Shown one piece after another: positions 1 through 6,558 of a DNA stretch of 11,618 bases. Location: positions 1-11,618 of the forward strand of contig BNTT01000091.1 in assembly GCA_025996815.1 (NCBI GenBank). Direction: 5' to 3'. Source of the stretch: Bacteroidia bacterium. GTDB taxonomy: Bacteria; Bacteroidota; Bacteroidia; Bacteroidales; Azobacteroidaceae. A program made the position numbers and the translations under genes. The stretch's first letter is position 1, and each line of letters opens with the position of its first letter. Below the pieces are notes generated by a model. It did not search any database. It worked only from the letters and a program-made list of their open reading frames with translations, and was not told where the DNA came from.

Positions 1-130
1 TTATATTAAACTGATACAGAAGAAGATAAATAGCCGTCCAAGAGAAAAACTCGGCTTTAAGTCTCCAACTGAAGTTTTTTATCTATCTTTGTAGAACTTT
101 TTGTCGCACTTAGAAGTTGAATCCACCCGC
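1..130 (+). mobile_element. 3' end of an IS30-family insertion sequence (partial)
   Basis: This stretch holds the last codons of an IS30-type transposase and the short noncoding tail expected between such a gene and the element's right end. The rest of the element lies left of the window, so the terminal inverted repeat cannot be paired. I place the right boundary at about 120-135 only by inference. The promoter of the next unit begins at 151, outside the likely element. Confidence is good for the family and low for the exact end. Confidence 0.65.
2..94 (+). CDS. IS30-family transposase, C-terminal fragment
   Basis: The 30 codons before the TAG at 92-94 read YIKLIQKKINSRPREK and then LGFKSPTEVFYLSL. 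The pattern N-x-R-P-R-x-x-L-G-x-x-(S/T)-P-x-E-V-F is, as I recall it, the conserved end of the DDE integrase domain of IS30-family transposases, which cut and join the ends of their element. The N-terminal DNA-binding region and most of the catalytic core are outside the window. Oddly, many relatives end in a short V-A-L/F-x-x-T/S tail. Here FVALRS followed by TGA (100-120) occurs in the -1 frame just past the stop. Either a single-base change has shifted the last codons or this is a natural variant. Whether the gene is intact cannot be judged from this window. Confidence 0.7.
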   Translation, partial: YIKLIQKKINSRPREKLGFKSPTEVFYLSL

Positions 131-150
131 CCTGCCGCGAACAAAAATAA

Positions 151-182
151 TTTGCACAATAAAAAAATAATTCGTACCTTTG
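151..182 (+). promoter_or_regulatory. Bacteroidota-type promoter for the small ORF and radical SAM gene
   Basis: TTTGCA at 151-156 and TACCTTTG at 175-182 are separated by 20 bases, counting from the end of TTTG, which matches the Bacteroidota sigma-factor consensus. The predicted transcript start near 189 gives a leader of about 15 A-rich bases before the ATG at 204. This favours the ORF at 204 as the first translated frame. A second TATCTTTG at 84-91 lies inside the transposase tail and has no well-spaced -33 box. Confidence 0.75.
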
Positions 183-203
183 TCGCCGAAAAGAAAAATA
201 TAT

Positions 204-404
204 ATGAATGTGTGCACAAAAAATAGTGAAAATTTAACAAAGTTTAACTGCCAAATGTTTGGTGGTGTGGGTTATTTTGTTAAACACACATTACGCGCAG
301 GCGTAAAAAATAATCATTTTTATTTACAAAAACAAGCGGAGGCTGCTTTCAAAAAAGGCGGCTTTTGCTGTGTGTATGATGAAATTAGAAACAATAAACA
401 ATAA
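204..404 (+). CDS. Hypothetical 66-residue protein upstream of radical SAM gene
   Basis: I do not recognise this protein. The ATG at 204 follows an A-rich leader and a good promoter, and the stop at 402-404 is 4 bases before the ATG I prefer for the radical SAM gene, so the two frames look translationally linked. The product is basic and has four cysteines (4, 16, 55, 56). It has no obvious signal peptide or membrane segment. Residues 45-56 read AEAAFKKGGFCC, so a Gly-Gly pair (52-53) precedes a short 13-residue tail containing a Cys-Cys pair. That layout would suit a modified-peptide precursor, but this is inference. The alternative is that 204-404 is an untranslated leader in which a chance frame is open. 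The frame may also be entered at a TTG at 180, but that lies within the -7 box. Confidence 0.4.
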   Translation: MNVCTKNSENLTKFNCQMFGGVGYFVKHTLRAGVKNNHFYLQKQAEAAFKKGGFCCVYDEIRNNKQ

Positions 405-408
405 AAAT

Positions 409-1323
409 ATGAATGCGAATATGTCTGGTTTTATGATGCGTTTTTTCCTTTTTATCAAAAAAATTGTGCCTTATGGCATTCGGAAAAGTAATTTTATCCA
501 AAAGTCTTGGTCTTTGTTACGGCAAAAAATAAGTGCAGCCGGCAAACACAAACAAATGTATTTGCGGTACATCGAGGTACACCTTACCGACCATTGTAAT
601 TTGAATTGTAAGGCGTGTGCACATTTTTGTCCTCTTGCTGACGAAAAATTTCTTGATGTTGAAAGTTTTAGGCGCGATTGTATAAGGCTTGCCGAACTAA
701 CTGATGGCAACATTGGAATCTTTAGGCTGATGGGTGGTGAACCATTGCTGCACCCGCAAGTGACTGTTTTTTTTGATATTGCCAGAAAGTATTTTCCGCA
801 CAAAAGAATAGCGGTAGTTAGCAATGGAATACTATTGCCAAAGCAACCCGATACATTTTGGCAGAGTTGCAAAAAAAATAGGATAGAAGTGCACATTAGT
901 AACTATCCTATTAAAATAGACAGAGAAACCATAACCCGAAAAGCGCAAACATTTGGTATTGTTTTGGCAGATAATAGTAAAAAAATAGCGTGGGGGAAAT
1001 TGTTTTTGCTGGATATACACGGTCAATGTGATTGTCAAAAAAGTTTTGATAATTGCGCTCAAGCTAATAATTGTACCAACTTACGTGACGGAAAGATATA
1101 TGTGTGTCCTACAGTGGCATACATAAGTTTTTTCAATAAATACTTTGAGCAAAATCTTGAAACCACGGAGCAAGATTATCTTGACATTTACAAAATCAAA
1201 AATCAACAGGAGATATTTGATTTTTTGTATAAACCGATGCCTTTTTGCAGATATTGCAATATTGAAAACCAGGAAAGTATGGAATGGGGTATTTCTAAAA
1301 AGGAGATTTCCGAATGGACGTAA
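409..1323 (+). CDS. Radical SAM protein with C-terminal cysteine-rich (SPASM-like) region
   Basis: This 304-residue protein has the radical SAM signature C63-x3-C67-x2-C70 (HCNLNCKAC), which binds the 4Fe-4S cluster that cleaves S-adenosylmethionine, and the GGE motif at 109-111. A further set of cysteines (207, 209, 216, 222, 233, 280, 283) suggests an auxiliary cluster of the SPASM/twitch kind. The end, EWGISKKEISEW, resembles radical SAM proteins I associate with polysaccharide and modification loci in Bacteroidota, but the substrate is unknown. I chose the ATG at 409 because it follows an A-rich stretch and the preceding ORF stops at 404. In-frame GTG/ATG codons at 370, 376 and 379 would overlap that ORF, and an ATG at 421 is also possible. 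The base composition is clearly more A+T-rich than the genes from 1387 on. Together with the IS30 end upstream, this suggests acquisition by transfer. Confidence 0.85.
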   Translation: MNANMSGFMMRFFLFIKKIVPYGIRKSNFIQKSWSLLRQKISAAGKHKQMYLRYIEVHLTDHCNLNCKACAHFCPLADEKFLDVESFRRDCIRLAELTDGNIGIFRLMGGEPLLHPQVTVFFDIARKYFPHKRIAVVSNGILLPKQPDTFWQSCKKNRIEVHISNYPIKIDRETITRKAQTFGIVLADNSKKIAWGKLFLLDIHGQCDCQKSFDNCAQANNCTNLRDGKIYVCPTVAYISFFNKYFEQNLETTEQDYLDIYKIKNQQEIFDFLYKPMPFCRYCNIENQESMEWGISKKEISEWT

Positions 1324-1330
1324 TGCACGA

Positions 1331-1363
1331 TTGAGGCATTCAAAAAAAAAAATCGTACCTTTG
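1331..1363 (+). promoter_or_regulatory. Promoter of the aldo/keto reductase gene
   Basis: TACCTTTG at 1356-1363 is preceded by TTGA at 1331-1334 with 21 bases between them. An A-rich segment leads to the ATG at 1387. The promoter sits in the 63-base gap after the radical SAM gene, so the reductase is probably a separate transcription unit. Confidence 0.7.
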
Positions 1364-1386
1364 CAACTGCAAAAAAGCAGACAATC

Positions 1387-2421
1387 ATGGACAAAATAAT
1401 TTTAGGGAAAACGGGGATTGTTTCCGACAAAAACGGCTTCGGGGCGTTGCCCATGCAGCGCGTTTCGGAAGCGCAGGCGGGGGTGCTTTTGACGAAGGCT
1501 TATGACAGTGGCATCACGCTGTTCGACACCGCGCGGATGTATTCCGACAGCGAAAAAAAAATCGGGGTGCACCTCTCCGGCGTGCGCAAAAACATTACGC
1601 TCACCACAAAAACGATGGCACACGGTGCGGACGGTTTTTGGCGCGACCTGCACACGAGTTTGACGATGCTCAAGACCGACTGCATCGACGTTTATCAGTT
1701 GCACAATCCGCCCTTTTGCCCGAAGCCGGGCGATGAATCGGGATTGTACGATGCCCTGCTTGAGGCGAAGCGTGAGGGCAAAATTCGCTTCATCGGCATC
1801 ACCAACCACAGCATTTTTGTGGCGGAAGAGGCGGTGCAGAGCGGGCTTTACGACACATTGCAATTCCCGCTATCCTATCTATCGACCGAGAGAGAAACCG
1901 CGCTCGTCCAACTGTGCAAGGCGCACAACGTCGGATTTATCGCGATGAAAGCCCTCTGTGGCGGGCTAATCACCAACGCCGCCGCGGCTTATGCCTACCT
2001 CAATCAACCCGATTTTGACACCGTTGTGCCCATCTGGGGCATTCAGCACGAAAGCGAACTCGACGAATTTATCGCTTACAGGCACAACCCGCCGGCATTG
2101 ACGGCAGATTTGCAAAAAGTGATTGCACGCGACAGGGCTGAACTCGCGGGAAATTTTTGCCGTGGATGCGGCTATTGTATGCCCACCTGCCCGGCAGAAA
2201 TCCAAATCAACAATTGCGCACGGATGATTCAACTCATCCGCCGCAGCCCATCGGCACAATGGCTCACGTCGGAGATGCAAAGCGCGATGCGCAACATCGA
2301 AAACTGCACCGAGTGCGGCACTTGTCGCACAAAATGCCCCTACGGCATCGACACGCCAACGCTTTTGAAAGAAAATTTGGCGGACTACGAGGCTATCGTG
2401 GCGGGCAAGACGACGATTTAA
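1387..2421 (+). CDS. Aldo/keto reductase with C-terminal 4Fe-4S ferredoxin domain
   Basis: This 344-residue cytoplasmic oxidoreductase combines an aldo/keto reductase barrel (about residues 1-235) with a ferredoxin-like tail. The catalytic tetrad of the superfamily is visible: D47 and Y52 in FDTARMY, K75 in TTKTMA and H106 in YQLHNP. The tail has two CxxCxxCxxxC motifs, C258/C261/C264/C268 and C307/C310/C313/C317, the second followed by PYGI, each expected to hold a 4Fe-4S cluster. Proteins of this fused type are common in anaerobes and are usually annotated as aldo/keto reductase or predicted oxidoreductase; the substrate is not known. The start at 1387 lies 23 bases after the -7 box and has no competing upstream ATG. 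It is flanked by its own promoter and by that of sufS, so it looks monocistronic. Confidence 0.92.
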   Translation: MDKIILGKTGIVSDKNGFGALPMQRVSEAQAGVLLTKAYDSGITLFDTARMYSDSEKKIGVHLSGVRKNITLTTKTMAHGADGFWRDLHTSLTMLKTDCIDVYQLHNPPFCPKPGDESGLYDALLEAKREGKIRFIGITNHSIFVAEEAVQSGLYDTLQFPLSYLSTERETALVQLCKAHNVGFIAMKALCGGLITNAAAAYAYLNQPDFDTVVPIWGIQHESELDEFIAYRHNPPALTADLQKVIARDRAELAGNFCRGCGYCMPTCPAEIQINNCARMIQLIRRSPSAQWLTSEMQSAMRNIENCTECGTCRTKCPYGIDTPTLLKENLADYEAIVAGKTTI

Positions 2422-2466
2422 TTTGACCCGCTTGGCAAAAACATCAATTTACATCGTTTTTTTTAC

Positions 2467-2474
2467 TACCTTTG
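2467..2474 (+). promoter_or_regulatory. -7 box upstream of sufS
   Basis: TACCTTTG, 24 bases before the sufS ATG at 2499, matches the Bacteroidota -7 consensus. No clean TTTG -33 box stands at the expected distance; the sequence at 2443-2451 is only T/A-rich. The call therefore rests on the -7 box and its position. Confidence 0.6.
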
Positions 2475-2498
2475 TCGCGTTGAATTTAAACACCTTAT

Positions 2499-3728
2499 AT
2501 GGACACAGACGACCATTTACAAATCGCAGAGATACGGAAGGATTTTCCAATCCTTTCACAAACAGTGTATGACAAGCCTTTGGTGTATTTAGACAATGCG
2601 GCAACGACGCAGAAGCCACGCCAAGTCATCCGGCGAATCGACGAAATTTACACCACCATCAACGCCAATGTGCATCGCGGCATCCACCACCTCAGCCAAC
2701 TGATGACGGAGGAGTTGGAGGAAGCGCGCCGAACGGTGCAAAATTTCATCCACGCGCCCCATCCCAAAGAAGTCATTTTCACCGGAGGCACCACAGCCTC
2801 CATCAACCTGCTGGCGAGCAGTTTTTGCCGTTCGCAATGCCGCGCGGGCGACGAGATTATCCTCACGGCGATGGAGCACCATTCCAATATCGTGCCGTGG
2901 CAGATGCAGCGCGACATTTTGGGCATCGAAATCAAGGTCGTGCCGGTTACTGAAACGGGCGAAATTCGCTTGGAAGACCTCGAAGAATTGATTTCGTCCA
3001 AGACGAAACTGATTGCCCTGACGCACGTTTCCAACGTGCTGGGGACAATCAACCCCATCGAAAAGATTATCACGATGGCGCACGGCTATAATATTCCGGT
3101 GCTGGTGGATGCCGCTCAATCAATGCCGCACATTCCGATTGACGTGCAGGCTCTTGACTGCGATTTTCTGGCATTTTCGGCGCACAAAATGTATGGACCA
3201 ACGGGCGTGGGCGTGCTCTACGGCAAGGAAAAATGGCTCCACCAAATGCCGCCCTGTCAGGGTGGGGGAGAGATGATTGCGCACGTGACGTTTGAGCACA
3301 CCACCTACAACGAATTGCCCTACAAATTTGAAGCCGGAACGCCCGATTATGTGGGCATAGCGGCTCTGGCGGAGGCAATTCGCTACATCAACACGTTGGG
3401 AATTTGCACCATCCGCGAGCGCGAAAACCATCTCTTGCGCTACGCGACCGACAGGCTGAGCGAAATCGAAGGGATGCGCTTCGTGGGCACGTCGCCAAAC
3501 AAAAGTGCGGTGCTCTCGTTCCTCGTGGGCGCGATTCACCCCTACGATATGGGGATGCTGCTCGACCGGTTGGGCATCGCCGTCCGCACCGGACACCACT
3601 GCGCACAGCCACTGATGGACGCGCTCGGCATTGAGGGCACCGTCCGCGCCTCGTTGGCGTTCTACAACACCGAAGAGGAGATAGACAGCCTCGCGGCGGG
3701 CATCCGAAAAGTGGCTACAATGTTTTAA
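2499..3728 (+). CDS. sufS: SufS-type cysteine desulfurase
   Basis: This 409-residue PLP enzyme removes sulfur from L-cysteine, giving alanine and an enzyme persulfide used for Fe-S cluster assembly. It is a class V aminotransferase-fold protein of the normal SufS length. Visible features are the N-terminal YLDNAATTQKP (30-40), H127/H128 in AMEHHSN, D204 and Q207 in VDAAQSMPH, the Schiff-base lysine K230 in SAHKMYGPTG, and the catalytic cysteine C368 in RTGHHCAQP, near the C-terminal VRASLAFYNT. The short loop around C368 is of the SufS (group II) type rather than the IscS type. The usual partners sufB, sufC, sufD and sufE/sufU are not next to it; an aldo/keto reductase precedes it and rpe converges on it. 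Its last 14 bases overlap the end of rpe. Confidence 0.95.
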   Translation: MDTDDHLQIAEIRKDFPILSQTVYDKPLVYLDNAATTQKPRQVIRRIDEIYTTINANVHRGIHHLSQLMTEELEEARRTVQNFIHAPHPKEVIFTGGTTASINLLASSFCRSQCRAGDEIILTAMEHHSNIVPWQMQRDILGIEIKVVPVTETGEIRLEDLEELISSKTKLIALTHVSNVLGTINPIEKIITMAHGYNIPVLVDAAQSMPHIPIDVQALDCDFLAFSAHKMYGPTGVGVLYGKEKWLHQMPPCQGGGEMIAHVTFEHTTYNELPYKFEAGTPDYVGIAALAEAIRYINTLGICTIRERENHLLRYATDRLSEIEGMRFVGTSPNKSAVLSFLVGAIHPYDMGMLLDRLGIAVRTGHHCAQPLMDALGIEGTVRASLAFYNTEEEIDSLAAGIRKVATMF

Positions 3729-4365
3729 ACTCCTTGATTTTTTCCGCCGGATTGTCGGCTTTGAAAATGGTGTCGCCTGCCACGAGGACGTTGACGCCCG
3801 CTCGTAGCATATCCGGCGCATTTTTGAGGTTGATGCCGCCATCCACTTCAATCAGTATGTTTAGTCCCTGACTGTCAATCATTTGGCGCAACCGGCGCAC
3901 ACGCTCGACGGCTTCCGGCATAAATTTTTGCCCGCCAAATCCGGGATTGACCGACATCACCAATACGAGGTCTACTGCGGGCAAAACGTCCGTCAGCACT
4001 TCCACCGGCGTATCCGGTTTGATGGAAACGCCGACTTTCATCCCCGCCTCTCGAATCTGTGCAATCGTGCCCGTCAAGTCTGTGCACGCCTCATAATGCA
4101 CGGTCAGCAGTTGCACGCCAATGTCGCGAAAGCGGGTAATGAACTTGTGCGGCTCCACAATCATCAGGTGGGTATCCAACGGCTTAACTGTCTGTCGTGC
4201 AAGCTGTTCCATCACCGGAAATCCCATCGAGATATTGGGCACAAACACGCCGTCCATCACGTCGAGATGAATCCAATCGGCAAGGCTCCCGTTGAGCATA
4301 TCAATGTCGCGTTGCAGGTGCAAAAAGTCAGCCGACAGCAGCGAGGGGGCAATAATAGCAGCCAT
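3715..4365 (-). CDS. rpe: Ribulose-phosphate 3-epimerase
   Basis: This cytoplasmic TIM-barrel enzyme interconverts D-ribulose 5-phosphate and D-xylulose 5-phosphate in the pentose phosphate pathway. With the start at 4365 (MAAIIAPSLLSADF) it has 216 residues, the usual length, and aligns by eye with the family from its first residue. Metal-binding and catalytic residues are recognisable: H33 and D35 in HLDVMDG, H66 in THLMIVEPH, D175 in EVDGG. The phosphate-binding region VNPGFGGQKF is at 139-148. In-frame ATGs at 4374 and 4389 would add 3 or 8 residues; 4365 is preferred because it fits the family and follows GATAAT, but 4374 is nearly as likely. No clear TAnnTTTG promoter is seen upstream. 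The gene converges on sufS and shares 14 bases with it. Confidence 0.94.
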   Translation of the reverse strand: MAAIIAPSLLSADFLHLQRDIDMLNGSLADWIHLDVMDGVFVPNISMGFPVMEQLARQTVKPLDTHLMIVEPHKFITRFRDIGVQLLTVHYEACTDLTGTIAQIREAGMKVGVSIKPDTPVEVLTDVLPAVDLVLVMSVNPGFGGQKFMPEAVERVRRLRQMIDSQGLNILIEVDGGINLKNAPDMLRAGVNVLVAGDTIFKADNPAEKIKEFKTL

Positions 4366-4649
4366 ATTATCCATTGCAGGCACGTGCAAACTGCCGAAGA
4401 AAGGTTAATGTACTTTCTTTGGGGCAGCCGGCGGAGGCAGAAACTGTTGCAGAAACGGTTGCCTTGCCGCTCGCCGATGGGAACTCAATGATTTGAAAAG
4501 ATGTAATTGTTTGAATCATAAGCAATTTATTATAATAGTCAAGAGGGACTTTTTCCCTCGATAATTAAAACGAATTACGATGAATTTTATTGTATTTTGT
4601 GTGAAATATTCAACAAATTTCAGTTTTTCAAAAAAAAAATGCGAAAATG
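4366..4649. other. Intergenic region between rpe and tRNA-Phe, with a small hairpin
   Basis: About 280 bases without a gene I can support. It must contain the rpe promoter on the minus strand, but no good consensus is visible. A perfect 6-base hairpin, GAGGGA (4543-4548) and TCCCTC (4554-4559) with a 5-base T-rich loop, is present; neither side is followed by a T-run, so it is not a convincing intrinsic terminator. The part after 4560 is very A/T-rich and leads into the tRNA promoter. Open frames through this stretch have no recognisable sequence. Confidence 0.5.
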
Positions 4650-4680
4650 TTTGTATATTCAAAAATAATGCTTACCTTTG
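4650..4680 (+). promoter_or_regulatory. Promoter of tRNA-Phe and the acyltransferase
   Basis: TTTG at 4650-4653 and TACCTTTG at 4673-4680 are separated by 19 bases, a near-ideal match to the Bacteroidota consensus. The tRNA begins at 4700, about 13 bases after the predicted transcript start. No other promoter is seen before the acyltransferase, so this one may serve both. Confidence 0.8.
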
Positions 4681-4699
4681 CAGTCGCAAATTGCAACGG

Positions 4700-4772
4700 G
4701 GTACCATAGCTCAGTTGGTAGAGCATCGGACTGAAAATCCGTGTGTCCGTGGTTCGAATCCACGTGGTACCA
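4700..4772 (+). tRNA. tRNA-Phe (anticodon GAA)
   Basis: The 73-base cloverleaf is complete. The acceptor stem GGTACCA (4700-4706) pairs perfectly with TGGTACC (4765-4771), with discriminator A at 4772. The D arm is GCTC/GAGC and the T arm CGTGG/CCACG with loop TTCGAAT. The anticodon loop CTGAAAA (4731-4737) carries GAA, for phenylalanine. The anticodon stem TCGGA/TCCGT has four pairs and a T-T mismatch at its top (27-43). CCA is not encoded, since CTCC follows, so it must be added after transcription, as is common in this phylum. Six Ts at 4777-4782 follow the gene. Confidence 0.97.
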
Positions 4773-4791
4773 CTCCTTTTTTAATCTTCTT

Positions 4792-5331
4792 ATGCAGAGA
4801 TTTTATGCCTTTTTGCTGAAAACGATAGGATGGAAAGGGCGTTTGGATGCGCCAATTCTTCCGAAATGTGTGTTTTGCGTGGCTCCTCATACGAGCAATT
4901 GGGATTTTGTGCTTGGCTCGATTTTCATTCGGTCGATGGGCGGAAAAGCGCGCGTTCTGATGAAAAAAGGCTGGTTTTTTTTCCCTTTCGGACTGTTTTT
5001 GAGGACACTCGGCTGCGTTCCGGTTGACCAACACAATAAAATGATGACGACCAAGCGTTTGATTCGCTATTTCGACAAAAAGTCGAGTTGTCATCTGGCA
5101 ATCACGCCGGAGGGCACGCGCAAGCGCAATCCCAAATGGAAAACAGGATTTTATCACATCGCAATGGCTGTGAACGTGCCTATATCGGTCGCTTATCTTG
5201 ACTATAAAGAAAAAACAATCGGCATTTTGGAAAATTTCACGCCCACGGGCAATAAAGAGAAAGACTTGCTCTATATCAAAAGCCTCTACAAAGGCATTCA
5301 GGGCAGGCATCCCGAACAATTCGCTATATAA
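4792..5331 (+). CDS. PlsC-like 1-acyl-glycerol-3-phosphate acyltransferase family protein
   Basis: This 179-residue protein belongs to the lysophospholipid acyltransferase (PlsC/LPLAT) superfamily, which transfers acyl chains to lysophosphatidic acid or related lipids at the membrane. Motif I, H-x4-D, is H33-D38 in APHTSNWDF. Motif III, E-G-T-R, is at 107-110 in ITPEGTRKR. Between them is a hydrophobic segment ending in GCVPVD (74-79), and PISVAYLD (130-137) matches motif IV. It is shorter than typical PlsC and resembles small glycerol acyltransferases of Bacteroidota; the acceptor is uncertain. The ATG at 4792 is chosen because the frame also runs back through the tRNA to 4741, which cannot be coding. 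The gene starts 19 bases after tRNA-Phe and is probably cotranscribed with it. The nitrilase gene follows after 39 bases. Confidence 0.88.
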   Translation: MQRFYAFLLKTIGWKGRLDAPILPKCVFCVAPHTSNWDFVLGSIFIRSMGGKARVLMKKGWFFFPFGLFLRTLGCVPVDQHNKMMTTKRLIRYFDKKSSCHLAITPEGTRKRNPKWKTGFYHIAMAVNVPISVAYLDYKEKTIGILENFTPTGNKEKDLLYIKSLYKGIQGRHPEQFAI

Positions 5332-5363
5332 TAACGCATTTCAACAATAACGCATTTCAACAA
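5332..5363 (+). repeat. Perfect tandem duplication, 2 x 16 bases
   Basis: The 16-base unit TAACGCATTTCAACAA occurs twice in direct succession (5332-5347 and 5348-5363), filling nearly all of the 39-base gap between the acyltransferase stop and the nitrilase ATG. It places stop codons after the first gene and changes the length of the leader of the second. It looks like a recent slippage duplication. Confidence 0.95.
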
Positions 5364-5370
5364 TCAATTT

Positions 5371-6180
5371 ATGGATGAACTTCGTGTCAGCATCGTGCAA
5401 TCTGCCATTGCGTGGGAAAATAAGGAGGAAAATTTGCGGCATTTTCACGCGCTCATCGCGCCGTTGAAAGGACAATCCGACATCGCCGTTTTGCCGGAAA
5501 CATTCACGACGGGGTTTTCCGTGGCGGCTCTCGAATTGGCGGAAACAAACGAAGAAACGACCGTTCAGACCCTTCAAGCGTGGGCTGATGAATTAGATTT
5601 GGCAATCGCCGGCAGTTTTTTGGCTAAAAACGCAACGGGGCAAGTGTTCAATCGAGGCTTTTTTGTGGCACCCCACGCGACACCCGTTTTTGTGGACAAG
5701 CGCCATCTTTTTCGCCTCGGCGGCGAAAATAAATTGCTGACGGCGGGCAACACGCGCCCGATTATTTCCTACAAGGGCTGGAATATCCGCCTGATTGTGT
5801 GCTACGACCTGCGTTTTCCGGTTTGGATGCGAAACAAAGTAGCGGACGAAGAGGCAAGCAACGCACACGCCGATTCGCCCCTGCAATACGATTTGCTGAT
5901 TTGCCCCGCCAACTGGCCTCACACGCGCGATTATATCTGGACGACCTTGCTGCAAGCCCGCGCCATCGAAAACTGGTGCTACGTGTGCGGCGTCAATCGC
6001 ATCGGCGAAGACGGCAACGGAACAGCCCACGGGGGCAATTCCGTCCTGTTTGACTTCTGGGGAAAAGCCCGCGCTCACGCCGAAAATCAGGAGGCAATTC
6101 TCACGACCACCCTCAGCAAAAAACTGCTGCTCGGCTTTCGCGAAAAATTCCCGATGTGGAAAGACGCGGACAGGCTCTAA
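5371..6180 (+). CDS. Nitrilase-superfamily amidase, probably omega-amidase (YafV/Nit2-like)
   Basis: This 269-residue cytoplasmic hydrolase has the carbon-nitrogen hydrolase triad: E43 in LPETFTTGF, K110 in FVDKRHLF and nucleophile C144 in VCYDLRFPVW, plus the extra conserved glutamate E118 in GGEN. The motifs, especially PETFTTGF and the stretch KRHLFRLGGEN, resemble omega-amidases such as E. coli YafV and eukaryotic Nit2, which hydrolyse alpha-ketoglutaramate or alpha-ketosuccinamate to the keto-acid and ammonia, often linked to methionine salvage. Substrate assignment is by family resemblance. The full length is normal. No signal peptide is seen. The start at 5371 follows the 16-base tandem repeat and an A/T-rich CAATTT stretch. 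The gene likely belongs to the transcript beginning at the tRNA promoter. The bactofilin gene ends 7 bases downstream on the other strand. Confidence 0.9.
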   Translation: MDELRVSIVQSAIAWENKEENLRHFHALIAPLKGQSDIAVLPETFTTGFSVAALELAETNEETTVQTLQAWADELDLAIAGSFLAKNATGQVFNRGFFVAPHATPVFVDKRHLFRLGGENKLLTAGNTRPIISYKGWNIRLIVCYDLRFPVWMRNKVADEEASNAHADSPLQYDLLICPANWPHTRDYIWTTLLQARAIENWCYVCGVNRIGEDGNGTAHGGNSVLFDFWGKARAHAENQEAILTTTLSKKLLLGFREKFPMWKDADRL

Positions 6181-6187
6181 GCCCTCA

Positions 6188-6538
6188 TTACTGCATCTTG
6201 CACGTGCCATTGAAGATGGCACCCGGCTCAATTTCGAGTTGTCCGGTAGTAACATCGCCCGTGAAAACGGCTGTCGCTTTCAGCGTGAGCGTTTCCTGAA
6301 TCGTCAAATTGCCTTTGACGGTACCGACAATATCGGCGTTGATGCAGAATATGTCGCCGACAATTTCCGCCTGCGGACCCACGACGACCCTTCCCGAACA
6401 CTCAATCAAACCTTCCACTCTGCCATCAATGCGGATGTCTTCTTCCGCCTGAATGCTGCCTTTAACCAACGTGCCAACGGTCAATGCGTTGTGTGCAATG
6501 CCCGAAGAAGAATTAGTGCTTTTACTCATAAAACCCAT
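6188..6538 (-). CDS. Bactofilin-family cytoskeletal protein
   Basis: This 116-residue protein is a small bactofilin (polymer-forming cytoskeletal, formerly DUF583). Bactofilins assemble without nucleotides into filaments under the membrane and help organise cell-wall synthesis and cell shape. Residues about 16-115 show the regular short-strand pattern of the right-handed beta-helix, with recurring G-x-(I/V)-x-(A/C/G)-x-x-x-(I/L/V) turns, including the typical DIRIDGRVEG (35-44). The first 15 residues are a Ser/Asn-rich unstructured tail. No signal peptide or membrane segment is present. The ATG at 6538 lies about 14 bases after the predicted transcript start; an ATG at 6529 (MSKST) is an alternative. 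It is divergent from folB and shares its promoter region. Other bacteria often place bactofilins beside an M23 peptidase; here none is adjacent, though a LysM glucosaminidase lies about 2.5 kb away. Confidence 0.92.
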   Translation of the reverse strand: MGFMSKSTNSSSGIAHNALTVGTLVKGSIQAEEDIRIDGRVEGLIECSGRVVVGPQAEIVGDIFCINADIVGTVKGNLTIQETLTLKATAVFTGDVTTGQLEIEPGAIFNGTCKMQ

Positions 6539-6558
6539 TTGAATATATAATTAAAATG

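Noticed and set aside
370..408. Upstream start (GTG 370, ATG 376 or 379) for the radical SAM protein
   Set aside because: Not excluded, but it overlaps the small ORF and lacks the A-rich leader seen before 409. The extra residues are not family-like.
3120..3851. 243-codon minus-strand frame opposite sufS
   Set aside because: It is the complementary shadow of a well-supported PLP enzyme, has a low-complexity composition and no domain resemblance, and overlaps rpe in a different frame.
3883..4491. 202-codon plus-strand frame opposite rpe
   Set aside because: His/Arg/Gln-rich shadow translation of the rpe complement, with no motifs. The tail beyond rpe is also unrecognisable.
4543..4559. GAGGGA/TCCCTC hairpin considered as a terminator
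   Set aside because: Neither strand has a T-run after the stem, and no gene ends next to it.
4741..4791. Upstream extension of the acyltransferase frame
   Set aside because: These 17 codons lie mostly inside the tRNA-Phe gene. The ATG at 4792 fits the family start.
4580..4819. 79-codon frame spanning the tRNA
   Set aside because: It runs through the tRNA-Phe gene and its promoter, so it is not a credible protein.
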